Part shown: in pieces, positions 38,562 to 46,458 of the stretch | Layout: every line of letters begins with the position of its first letter | Position numbering within the stretch: position 1 is the first letter of the stretch | NCBI RefSeq assembly: GCF_946886895.1 | Contig: NZ_CAMPJO010000006.1 | Location: forward strand, 124,001-188,000 | Source of the DNA: an uncultured Marinobacter sp. | GTDB taxonomy: Bacteria; Pseudomonadota; Gammaproteobacteria; Pseudomonadales; Oleiphilaceae | Length of the DNA stretch: 64,000 bases | Reading direction: 5' to 3' | Notes under the pieces: model-generated | What the model was told of the DNA's origin: nothing | Databases searched by the model: none | The model's input: only the letters and a program-made list of their open reading frames with translations | Program-made: the position numbers and the translations under genes

Positions 38562-38587
38562 AAGCCGGGCCTGTCCCGGTTTTTTTG
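38562..38587 (+). terminator. Rho-independent terminator of the 30-codon gene
   Basis: CCGGG (38565-38569) pairs with CCCGG (38575-38579) around a 5-nt loop, followed by a run of seven Ts from 38580. CAGACGG (38535-38541) and CCGTCTG (38591-38597) form an outer 7-bp stem around it. Confidence 0.8.
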
Positions 38588-38718
38588 TGTCCGTCTGCCG
38601 TGCCTGCGCCCGGCTTCGGAATAGTCAGCCCCTGGCAGCGTCAACACTTGCTCAGTCTGCTGGCGATGGTAATGTATCCGGTCTGATAAAACCCATTCTG
38701 TCCGGAGATTGTCTGCCA

Positions 38719-39522
38719 ATGAGCGTTGAACTGAACCACCGTATCACGGGCGAAGGTGCGCCGCTGATTCTGCTTCACGGGCTGTTCGGCTCCCTGGAGA
38801 ACCTTGGAGGTATCGCTCGCCGGTTGCAGGACGAATGGCAGATCCATGCCCTGGACCAGCGCAACCATGGCAGCTCTCCGCACACAGAGACCATGGACTA
38901 CCCGGCCATGGCCGCCGACGTTATTGCCTATATGGATGCCCGGGGAATCGACAAGGCCAGCCTGCTGGGCCATTCCATGGGTGGCAAAGTGGCCATGCAG
39001 GTCGCGCTGCAGGCGCCCGCCAGGGTTTCGCGGCTGATTGTGGCGGACATCGCCCCGGTCAGCTACACCCCCCGCCATGACGCCATTCTGGAGGGCCTGA
39101 AAGGCATTGACCTGACCCGGGTAGCGTCCCGGCAGGATGCCGACGGCCTGCTGGCGGAGTTTGTCGAGACACTGCCAACGCGCCAGTTCCTGCTCAAGAA
39201 TCTGGAGCGCATCCCATCGGACGCGCAGACCGACTCCGGACCACGGTTCCGGTGGCGACTGAACCTGCCGGTGATTGATGCCTGCTATGGCAACCTGGCG
39301 AAGGCACCGGAGGGTGATGTCCCTTTTGGGGGGCCGGTGCTGTTTCTCAAAGGCGCGGATTCCGCCTATATTCAGGAAAAACACCGGGAGCAGATTCAGT
39401 GGCTGTTTCCCGCTGCCCAGTTGCGCATCATTCAGGACACCGGTCACTGGCTCCATGCCGAGAAAGCCGATACCTTCGCCGCGTTGTGCCGTCGCTTCCT
39501 GGCGGAAGACCCCCGGTCCTGA
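38719..39522 (+). CDS. Alpha/beta hydrolase, YbfF-like esterase
   Basis: 267 residues from the ATG at 38719; the longer open frame upstream covers the terminator region. Features of the fold are the HGLFGS oxyanion region, nucleophile Ser in GHSMGGK, and the catalytic His in TGHWLHAEK. The closest named family is YbfF, an esterase of unclear natural substrate. It stands alone between the small gene's terminator and an SMP-30-like gene, and the preceding region has a possible TTGCTC/TAATGT promoter at 38648-38675. Confidence 0.87.
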   Translation: MSVELNHRITGEGAPLILLHGLFGSLENLGGIARRLQDEWQIHALDQRNHGSSPHTETMDYPAMAADVIAYMDARGIDKASLLGHSMGGKVAMQVALQAPARVSRLIVADIAPVSYTPRHDAILEGLKGIDLTRVASRQDADGLLAEFVETLPTRQFLLKNLERIPSDAQTDSGPRFRWRLNLPVIDACYGNLAKAPEGDVPFGGPVLFLKGADSAYIQEKHREQIQWLFPAAQLRIIQDTGHWLHAEKADTFAALCRRFLAEDPRS

Positions 39523-39582
39523 GCGCGGGCCGGGCATTTCCAGGGTCTGTCGCCTGTCTGTTAAGGTGAGGCCGGTCGGGCC

Positions 39583-40704
39583 ATGCAAAACGAGTTCAAC
39601 AACAGGCGGATGCAGCGTATGAAATGGTTGATGGTGGGCTTGCTGGTCGGGTTTCTGCTGCTGGGCAGTTTCCTGTTTGCGCCGTCCCCCATCGACAGCA
39701 AAGCCTGGCAGCCGCCAGCGCCACCGCCGCTCACGGGCGTTCTGGCACCCAATGAGCGATTACGGCTGGCGGACCTGCTGGCCCAGGGCCAGGTGACCGG
39801 CCCCGAAGATACGGCGGTCAATGCCGAAGGCGTGGTTTACACTGGCACCGCCAGTGGTGATATTGTCCGGATCTTTCCCGATGGCCGGGTCGATACCTGG
39901 CTGTCCACCGGCGGACGTCCCCTGGGCATGGCCTTCGACGTCCACGGAAATCTGATTGTGGCCGATGCCTGGAAAGGCCTGCTGGAAATAACCCCGGACG
40001 GCAAGCTGACCGTGCTCGCCCGGGAAGCGCAGGGGACCTTGTTCGGGTTCACCGATGACGTTGCCATTGCAGGCGACGGTCGGATTTACTTCAGCGATGC
40101 CAGTTCCCGTTTTCATCAGCCGGATTATCGGCTGGACCTACTGGAGATGCGTCCCCATGGCCGGCTCTTGCGGTATTCCCGGAAGACCGGCAAGGCCGAG
40201 GTGCTGCTGGGCAACCTGTATTTTGCCAATGGGGTTGCGGTGTCTCCCGGTGGTGACTACGTCCTGGTCAACGAAACCTGGAAATACCGCATCCTGCGCT
40301 ACTGGATCCGGGGGCCGAAAGCAGGCCAGGCCGAGGTATTTGCCGACAACCTTCCCGGTTTCCCGGACAACCTGGCGTTTGATCGTGAGGGCAGAGTCTG
40401 GGTTGCCTTTCCCTCCCTCCGGGATGAACGCGTAGACACGATGCACCGCAACCCCTGGCTTAAGGACCTGGTGGCCAAGTTGCCGGACGCCCTCAAGCCG
40501 GCACCCAGGGAGTATGGGCTGGTGGTGGCCTATGATCGGGAAGGGCAGGCTATTGTCAGCCTCCACGATACGCGGGGCACCCACCTCCAGGAGATTACCT
40601 CGGTCACTCCCCATGGCGGCTACCTCTACTTTGGTTCACTTCACAACGACCGTGTCGGGCGGCTACCGTTGCAGGCCATTCCGGGGCTTGGAGGCGACAC
40701 ATGA
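39583..40704 (+). CDS. SMP-30/strictosidine synthase-like beta-propeller protein
   Basis: 373 residues. An N-terminal hydrophobic segment (about 14-35) is either a signal anchor or an uncleaved signal. The rest fits a six-bladed propeller of the SMP-30/gluconolactonase/APMAP type, with repeated GxxY and FxxP motifs such as GPEDTAVNAEG, GRPLGMAFD and FPDNLAFD. The substrate is unknown; lactonases and strictosidine synthase-like enzymes share the fold. The start may be the ATG at 39583 or 39610. The stop overlaps the thioesterase ATG (ATGA). Confidence 0.8.
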   Translation: MQNEFNNRRMQRMKWLMVGLLVGFLLLGSFLFAPSPIDSKAWQPPAPPPLTGVLAPNERLRLADLLAQGQVTGPEDTAVNAEGVVYTGTASGDIVRIFPDGRVDTWLSTGGRPLGMAFDVHGNLIVADAWKGLLEITPDGKLTVLAREAQGTLFGFTDDVAIAGDGRIYFSDASSRFHQPDYRLDLLEMRPHGRLLRYSRKTGKAEVLLGNLYFANGVAVSPGGDYVLVNETWKYRILRYWIRGPKAGQAEVFADNLPGFPDNLAFDREGRVWVAFPSLRDERVDTMHRNPWLKDLVAKLPDALKPAPREYGLVVAYDREGQAIVSLHDTRGTHLQEITSVTPHGGYLYFGSLHNDRVGRLPLQAIPGLGGDT

Positions 40705-41174
40705 CAGTGCGCGATGGGATTGGCTGGGATCTGCAGGATCCCTTTGTAATTGAACTCGTGGTGCGGCAAGAGGATACCGATCGGCTCGGGCACGCCAATA
40801 ATGTGGTGTATGTACGCTGGCTGGAGGAGGTTAGCTGGGCTCATATCGAGAGCCTCGGCATGACGTGGGCGCTGCATGAAGCCACCGGCAAAGCCATGGC
40901 GATCACCCGGACCGAGATTGACTATCTGGCTGCTGCCAATGTGGGGGACCGGCTGCTCCTGGGTACATGGCTGACCGGTTATGATGGCCGCTTCCGATCC
41001 TCGCGACAGTTCCAACTGGTGCGTCCCGCCGATGGCAAGACGCTGGTGCGGGCGCTGTCGACCCATGCCTGTGTGAGCTTGAAAACCCAGCGTCCGTCGA
41101 GGGCGCCAAAGGCCTTCGCAGAGATTCTGGGGGGCGCGGTGGTTGCCGGCGGCAATTCCCCGAACGTTATCTGA
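40701..41174 (+). CDS. Acyl-CoA thioesterase, 4HBT hotdog family
   Basis: 157 residues. The hotdog-fold motif QEDTDRLGHANNVVYVRWLE (residues 23-42) carries the catalytic Asp and the Asn/His pattern of 4-hydroxybenzoyl-CoA thioesterase relatives. It would hydrolyse acyl-CoA thioesters in the cytosol. The ATG overlaps the stop of the SMP-30-like gene, so the two are translationally coupled. The acyl substrate is not evident. Confidence 0.85.
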   Translation: MTVRDGIGWDLQDPFVIELVVRQEDTDRLGHANNVVYVRWLEEVSWAHIESLGMTWALHEATGKAMAITRTEIDYLAAANVGDRLLLGTWLTGYDGRFRSSRQFQLVRPADGKTLVRALSTHACVSLKTQRPSRAPKAFAEILGGAVVAGGNSPNVI

Positions 41175-41277
41175 GTCACCATTCCCGGGAACTTCTGCTA
41201 GTCTGAACGAAGGCTTGGTGCCTGTTTCCCGTGTTACGTCAGCCTTATTCCGTTAACCCCGATGTCCGGAGATCCCC

Positions 41278-42261
41278 ATGGAAACCACCGTTGACCAGAA
41301 TGCCCCCTCGTCCATGCGCCATGTGGTTTACGACCGTTTTGGAGAGCGTGACGTCTTGCAGGTGGTGCACTCGGCCCAGCCCGGCCTGACCCCGGGACAG
41401 GTGCTGATCCGCGTTCATGGCGCCGGCCTCAATCCGATTGACTGGAAAACCCGCAAGGGGCTCGGCTTTGCCGCCCGGCAGATTGAGCACACCCTGCCCT
41501 GGACGCCCGGCTACGATGTCGCTGGAGAAGTGGTTGCCACCGGTAACGATGTGACCACACTCGCGGTGGGGGACCGGGTGATGGGGATGATTGGCTTCCC
41601 GGCCGGCGGCGGAGGCTACGCGCAATTCGCGGTGGCCGATGCCGATGAGCTGGCCATTGTGCCCGAGGAACTTGACCTGGTGGTCGCCGGCGCCCTGCCG
41701 CTGGCCGCCTTGACCGCGTGGCAGGCCCTGTTTGAGGTGGCGAAGCTGGAATCCGGCCAGAAGATTCTGGTTCATGCCGGTGCCGGTGGTGTGGGCCATT
41801 TTGCCGTGCAGTTTGCTCTGGAACGGGGCGCTCACGTGATTGCCACCGCCTCCTCCGGCAATCGCGATTTTCTGGCGGAACTGGGCGTACACGAGGTCAT
41901 TGACTACCACGATACGGACTTCACCGAGGAGTGCTACGGGCTGGACGTGGTGCTTGACCTGATCGGTGGTGATACCGGCAAGCGCTCACTGCACACGCTG
42001 GGCGAAAACGGTGTGCTGGTCACCATTCCGACCGTTACCGCCGATGAGATCATCAGTGCCGCCGAAGGGCTTGGGCTTCGGGCACACGGCATGACGGTCC
42101 GCCCCGATGTCTTTCATCTGGATGAGATTGCCGAGCTGATTGAAGATGGTGACGTCAAAGTGCACATTGACCGCACGTTTGCCCTCGATCAGGTGGCACA
42201 GGCCCACGAACTCCTGGAAGGCGGGCATGTGCGCGGCAAACTGGTGCTGGACTGCCGGTGA
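41278..42261 (+). CDS. NADPH:quinone oxidoreductase, MDR family
   Basis: 327 residues. The medium-chain dehydrogenase/reductase fold has a GroES-like N-terminal domain with GAGLNPIDWK and GYDVAGEV, and a Rossmann segment LVHAGAGGVGHFAVQFA. No structural zinc cysteines are visible, so it is of the quinone oxidoreductase (QOR, zeta-crystallin) type. It would reduce quinones or reactive alkenals with NADPH. It is convergent with the antiporter gene (8-bp gap). Confidence 0.88.
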   Translation: METTVDQNAPSSMRHVVYDRFGERDVLQVVHSAQPGLTPGQVLIRVHGAGLNPIDWKTRKGLGFAARQIEHTLPWTPGYDVAGEVVATGNDVTTLAVGDRVMGMIGFPAGGGGYAQFAVADADELAIVPEELDLVVAGALPLAALTAWQALFEVAKLESGQKILVHAGAGGVGHFAVQFALERGAHVIATASSGNRDFLAELGVHEVIDYHDTDFTEECYGLDVVLDLIGGDTGKRSLHTLGENGVLVTIPTVTADEIISAAEGLGLRAHGMTVRPDVFHLDEIAELIEDGDVKVHIDRTFALDQVAQAHELLEGGHVRGKLVLDCR

Positions 42262-42269
42262 GCTGAGGG

Positions 42270-44099
42270 TTACTCGCTGGCCGGCTCCTTGTCTTTCCGC
42301 TCTTTGCGGGCCTGGGGCGGCACCAGGCTGATCAGCGCCCAGTCGTTTTCCGGCTTCAGGTCTTCCATGCGCCGTACGGGCGCGACGTGGCCCTTGCCAT
42401 CAAAGGTGAACAGGACCAGCGCATGCTGCTGGTACTTTTCCTGGAAGGTCTTGTAGCTGAACTCCTCACTGAGCTGGGTGGTCTTCACCGAATACCCCTG
42501 GCTCGCCAGGCTGGCCAGTTTGGCATAGCTGACGCCATCGAACAGGCCCCGGGTCATCTGGATTTTCTCGGCGGTCTGATGCCGTGCTTTCTGGTCTTGA
42601 TCACCCTCTGCCAGGCTGAACACACAGCCAACCCCGAACCAGTCCAGGAAGTGGTAGGTGGCCAGGGAATTCATATGCTTATAGGGAGAGATTACCAGCA
42701 GGTTGCCAATGCCGGTCAGATCCAGGTGCGTGGAGGCGTGTTCCGATACCGGGTTGCCAAAGTAAACCTGCAGATTCTCCATCCGGGCCTGCTTCACGTT
42801 CTCCCAGTTGGTGTCGGCCAGGATCACCGGCACCTCGTATTTTTTCAGGGCGGCCCCGATCATGCGTGCCACCGGGTTGGCCCCGAGGATCAGGAACCCG
42901 TATTCCGCCGGTTCGGCCACGTTCAGCAATTGAGCGACTGGCCGCGCCGTCAGGCTCTGTAAGGTGACGGTGGCTATGATCAGCATGAACACCAGCGGCA
43001 CCAGGGCGCCCGCGCTTTCGTAACCCAGTTTCTGCAACTGAAAGGCAAACAGTGCCGACACCGCAGCGGCCACGATGCCCCTCGGGGCAATCCAGCTGAG
43101 GAACAGCTTGTCCCGCCAGCTCAGGGTGGTACCGATAGCGGACAGAAAAATACTGAGGGGGCGCGCCACCAGCATCAGCAGGGCGAGGACAATCACCAGG
43201 CCCCAGCCCAGATCAGCGATCGCGGAGAACTCCACCCGGGCGGCGAGGATAATAAACAGAGCGGAAATCAGCAGTACGCTGAGGGACTCCTTGAATTCCA
43301 GGATACTGTCGATCGGGACCTGCTTCATGTTCGCCATCCAGATGCCCATGATGGTGACGGTGAGCAGGCCGGACTCATGGGCCAGTTCGTTGGAAATTGC
43401 ATACACCCCGAGCATGAAGGTGAGGGTGCCGGCGTTGTGAAGGTATTGGGGAATCCAGTGCTTTCGCAGCACAATGCCGTTGAGGTAACCGGCGATGGCG
43501 CCAATCAGAAAGCCTACCAGCAGGGTCTTGCCGAAGATGTACAGGGAGTGACCGAAAACGTTGCCCTGGCCCCAGGAGACGATGCCCTCAAACACCAGAA
43601 CCGCGAGCAGGGCGCCCACCGGATCGATGATAATGCCTTCCCAGCGAAGGATGTTGGCAAGCCGGGCGTCCGGCCTCACCGAGCGCAGCAGCGGGGCGAT
43701 CACCGTGGGCCCGGTGACAATGGAAATCGCACCGAACAGTAGGGCCACCGCCCAGGACACATCCAGCACCCAGCGCGCCGCCAGGGTACCGATAAGACAG
43801 GTGACGACGGACCCCACGGGGATCAGATTGCGCACCATCTTGCCATGGCCACGAATTTCATCGTAGCGCAGGGTCAGACTGCCTTCGAACAGAATGATAG
43901 CGACGGCCAGGGAAATTACCGGGAACAGCAGGTCGCCAAACACCACCTCCGGGGCCAGAAAACCGAGCATCGGGCCGGCAGCAATACCGCCGGCGAGCAG
44001 AAACAGAATGGCGGGCATCCGCACCCGCCAGGCAAGCCATTGACAGAACAGGGAGAGGACGCCAATGCTGGCGAGAAGCATAACCGTGCTGACAGGCAT
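42270..44099 (-). CDS. Cation/proton antiporter of the CPA1 type with RCK_N domain
   Basis: 609 residues. About 12 membrane helices in the first 410 residues fit the Na+/H+ exchanger fold, with the conserved acidic region RWEGIIIDPVGALLAVLVFE. A cytoplasmic Rossmann-type RCK_N (TrkA-N) domain follows (about 405-530) with LGANPVARMIGAAL. RCK domains gate transport by binding nucleotides. It would exchange Na+ or K+ for H+ at the inner membrane. tcdA is 20 bp upstream in the same direction. Confidence 0.9.
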   Translation of the reverse strand: MPVSTVMLLASIGVLSLFCQWLAWRVRMPAILFLLAGGIAAGPMLGFLAPEVVFGDLLFPVISLAVAIILFEGSLTLRYDEIRGHGKMVRNLIPVGSVVTCLIGTLAARWVLDVSWAVALLFGAISIVTGPTVIAPLLRSVRPDARLANILRWEGIIIDPVGALLAVLVFEGIVSWGQGNVFGHSLYIFGKTLLVGFLIGAIAGYLNGIVLRKHWIPQYLHNAGTLTFMLGVYAISNELAHESGLLTVTIMGIWMANMKQVPIDSILEFKESLSVLLISALFIILAARVEFSAIADLGWGLVIVLALLMLVARPLSIFLSAIGTTLSWRDKLFLSWIAPRGIVAAAVSALFAFQLQKLGYESAGALVPLVFMLIIATVTLQSLTARPVAQLLNVAEPAEYGFLILGANPVARMIGAALKKYEVPVILADTNWENVKQARMENLQVYFGNPVSEHASTHLDLTGIGNLLVISPYKHMNSLATYHFLDWFGVGCVFSLAEGDQDQKARHQTAEKIQMTRGLFDGVSYAKLASLASQGYSVKTTQLSEEFSYKTFQEKYQQHALVLFTFDGKGHVAPVRRMEDLKPENDWALISLVPPQARKERKDKEPASE

Positions 44100-44119
44100 A
44101 GACGTTCAGATCCCTTGAG

Positions 44120-44911
44120 TCATGATTGCGCGCGCCGGGCAATCCGGTTGAGTAGTCGGGCTGCCGCAAAAAAGCCGAAACTGGCGGTGACCGGGCTGGC
44201 GGCACCAAAGCCGGAGGCACAGTCCAGCCGCACCGGGCCGTCATTCGCGGGCTTTTGCAGGCAAACCTCGCCATCACCGGCAGGATACGTGAGCTGCTCC
44301 AGTGAGTATACGGCCTCAATGCCAAAGCGGCGCTTGGGGTTCCGGGAAAAACCATAGTCGCGGCGTAGCATATTACGTACTTTAGCCAGCAATGGATCCT
44401 GGGTAGTTTTGCTCAGATCCGCCACTTCAATCCGGGTGGGGTCCATTTGCCCGCCGGCGCCACCGGCACAGATCAGGGGGATCTTCCGGCGCTGGCAATG
44501 GGCGATCAGGGCGGCCTTGGCTTTGACGCTGTCGATGGCGTCCACCACGCCGGTCATGTCATCGGTCACCAGGTCACTGACGTTTTTAATCGTCAGGAAG
44601 CCAAAGTGGGCGCGGATATCGGCCTGCGGGTTGATTGCTTTCAGCCGTTCCGCCATGGCATCGGTTTTGGTGCGTCCGTACTGGCCTTCGAGAGCATGGA
44701 GCTGGCGGTTGGTGTTGGACACGCAGATGTCGTCCATATCCACCAGAGTGATGGTGCCAATGCCACTGCGGGCCAGGGCTTCGGCGGCCCAGGACCCGAC
44801 ACCGCCCAGGCCAACAACGGCAATATGGGCCTGCCGGAAGGCCTCCAGGGCCCGGCGCCCGTAGAGTCGTTCGATGCCGCCAAAGCGAAAAGTGTAATCG
44901 TCGTTGTTCAT
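44120..44911 (-). CDS. tcdA: tRNA threonylcarbamoyladenosine dehydratase TcdA
   Basis: 263 residues from the ATG at 44909-44911; an open frame continues upstream with no good start. TcdA (YgdL/CsdL) belongs to the E1-like superfamily and converts t6A to cyclic t6A in ANN-decoding tRNAs. The nucleotide-binding motif VVGLGGVGSWAAEALARSG (residues 31-49), the metal/nucleotide Asp in DMDDI, RQLHAL and the segment CAGGAGG are typical. It lies upstream of the antiporter and after the terminator of the sigma/ChrR operon. Confidence 0.92.
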   Translation of the reverse strand: MNNDDYTFRFGGIERLYGRRALEAFRQAHIAVVGLGGVGSWAAEALARSGIGTITLVDMDDICVSNTNRQLHALEGQYGRTKTDAMAERLKAINPQADIRAHFGFLTIKNVSDLVTDDMTGVVDAIDSVKAKAALIAHCQRRKIPLICAGGAGGQMDPTRIEVADLSKTTQDPLLAKVRNMLRRDYGFSRNPKRRFGIEAVYSLEQLTYPAGDGEVCLQKPANDGPVRLDCASGFGAASPVTASFGFFAAARLLNRIARRAQS

Positions 44912-44986
44912 GAGATCTCCGGTCTGGTCCGGGCACCGGCCCGACAGCTTGCAAGCGCGCCATTGTAACTCAGCGCTCTGCGCGCA

Positions 44987-45014
44987 CAAAAAAGGGCAGT
45001 CCATGACTGCCCTT
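44987..45014 (-). terminator. Rho-independent terminator of the ECF sigma-chrR operon
   Basis: AAGGGCAGT (44992-45000) pairs with ACTGCCCTT (45006-45014) around CCATG. Read on the minus strand, the stem is followed by six Ts (complement of 44988-44993). It lies 20 bp after the chrR stop. Confidence 0.85.
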
Positions 45015-45034
45015 GTGGAAACCCGGTTGCCCGG

Positions 45035-45670
45035 TCAGCGGATGAACGGGTTCAGCATCCGCGTGAAGGTGCCGGTCAGCTTCACGGGGGCACTCAGTAT
45101 CGACAGGGTAATGCAGTCCTCGCAGCCGACGGCGACCGGTTTATGTTCGTCCTGATCGGTCAGAACCACAAAGTCCCACTGGTTGAAAACCCCTTTCTGA
45201 TCGGCAAAGGCGCCCTGAAGTACGATGGTGGTTTCCTGGCCACGGTGGGTGTGTGCCGGCGCCTTGCCCCCGGCCACAATTTTCTGCAGTACCACCTGCT
45301 CTTTCTGACCGGGAAAGCGTTCGGTGATGTCCAGTACACTGACATCACCAAGTTGCCGCTTCCAGGGCAGGCTGTTCAGGTCGTCTCCCAGCAGTTTCCG
45401 CAGCGCGCTCAGCTTCGGTGTGTCCGGTATCACCGGTTCCGGAGGGGCGCCGTCGATCCGGGCGAGAATGTCATCAAACATGGTCTCGGAGACACTGGCT
45501 CTCGGCTGGTGTTCCATCATGATGGCGCCGAGGCTGTCCAGGGTGTCGGCACGGCTCTGGCAATGCGGGCACTGGTCGAGGTGCAGCCGAATGCAAAGCG
45601 CATGGGGATCGCTCAGGTTGCCTGCACTGTACTCCATCAGGCTAAGGCTGTCGGGGTGGTGCCGGGTCAT
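45035..45670 (-). CDS. chrR: ChrR-type anti-sigma factor (zinc anti-sigma domain plus cupin)
   Basis: 211 residues. The N-terminal zinc anti-sigma domain has His5, His30, Cys34 and Cys37 (HLDQCPHC), and the C-terminal cupin has His140, His142, Glu146 (AHTHRGQE) and His176. These sit one position before the zinc ligands I recall for Rhodobacter sphaeroides ChrR. In that system ChrR holds RpoE until singlet oxygen or organic peroxide breaks the complex. It overlaps the sigma gene by 4 bp and is followed by a terminator. Confidence 0.93.
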   Translation of the reverse strand: MTRHHPDSLSLMEYSAGNLSDPHALCIRLHLDQCPHCQSRADTLDSLGAIMMEHQPRASVSETMFDDILARIDGAPPEPVIPDTPKLSALRKLLGDDLNSLPWKRQLGDVSVLDITERFPGQKEQVVLQKIVAGGKAPAHTHRGQETTIVLQGAFADQKGVFNQWDFVVLTDQDEHKPVAVGCEDCITLSILSAPVKLTGTFTRMLNPFIR

Positions 45671-46266
45671 GCGTTCTGGTCCTGCAAAATGACTTTCAAC
45701 TTGTTCAGCGCCAGCCGTACGCGGCTTTTTACGGTACCCAGGGGAATGTTGAGCTCGTCTGCGACCATCTGGTGGGACTTGTTCTCCATGTACACCTTGG
45801 CGATCACGGTGGTCTGTTCTTCCGGCAGGTGGCTCAGTGATTCACGGACGCGTCGCTCGGACATCAGGCGGTGCAGGGAGGTGACCGGTTCGTTCTCGTT
45901 GTCTCCCGGGATTTGCCAGAGATCCTCTGTTTCTACCGGCATTTCAGCGCTGGTCCGCTGCATCTTGCGCAGCATATCGATGCGCTGGTTACGGGCAATG
46001 GTAAAAATCCACGTGGACGCGGCGGCCTTGCGCCAGTCATAAAGGCACGAGCGGCGCCAGATAGACACAAAGACTTCCTGCACCAGCTCCTCCGCATGGC
46101 TGGCCAGGCCATTGGCCAAGGCGTAATACTTGATCTGCGGGCCGAAATGCTCGAACAGCGCGTGATACGCTTCGCGGTCCTGATGGCTGCCTACTTTTCG
46201 CAGCAACTGGCTCCAGGGGTCTTTGCGCCCCTCGGAGCTGGCTGGTTTCTGATCCAGTGTGGTCAC
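45667..46266 (-). CDS. RpoE-like ECF sigma factor of the ChrR group
   Basis: 199 residues from a GTG at 46264-46266, chosen because AAGGAG lies 6 bp upstream; two ATGs at 46309-46314 would add 15 or 16 residues without such a site. Region 2 (about 25-100) contains ELVQEVFVSIW and FTIARNQRIDMLRK, and region 4 (about 135-195) contains LSHLPEEQTTVIAKVYMENKS and LGTVKSRVRLALNKLK. This pairing with a cupin ChrR protein marks the ECF group that responds to singlet oxygen or peroxide. Its own promoter has the matching sequence (46347-46376). Confidence 0.92.
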   Translation of the reverse strand: MTTLDQKPASSEGRKDPWSQLLRKVGSHQDREAYHALFEHFGPQIKYYALANGLASHAEELVQEVFVSIWRRSCLYDWRKAAASTWIFTIARNQRIDMLRKMQRTSAEMPVETEDLWQIPGDNENEPVTSLHRLMSERRVRESLSHLPEEQTTVIAKVYMENKSHQMVADELNIPLGTVKSRVRLALNKLKVILQDQNA

Positions 46267-46346
46267 CGGACGCTCCTTGACAGTCGCGTGATTTGAGCTC
46301 GTTCTCGTCATCATTCTATGCACTCGTCCCCGGTTTGTCAGTTTTG

Positions 46347-46376
46347 TATTTACGGGCGGATGAGTGTTGTGGATCA
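46347..46376 (-). promoter_or_regulatory. Candidate ECF-type autoregulatory promoter
   Basis: On the minus strand, TGATCC (complement of 46371-46376) is followed after exactly 18 bp by TAAATA (complement of 46347-46352). RpoE/ChrR-type sigma factors are known to use TGATCC-like -35 boxes about 18 bp from a TAA-rich -10. The predicted start near 46340 is about 75 nt before the GTG. Confidence 0.6.
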
Positions 46377-46458
46377 GCGGCCGCAAAAAATGCGGGTCGC
46401 TATATAGGGGTGTCTGAGGGGTGCGATGAAGGGTGCCATGAGTCGGCACCCGGGCCGG

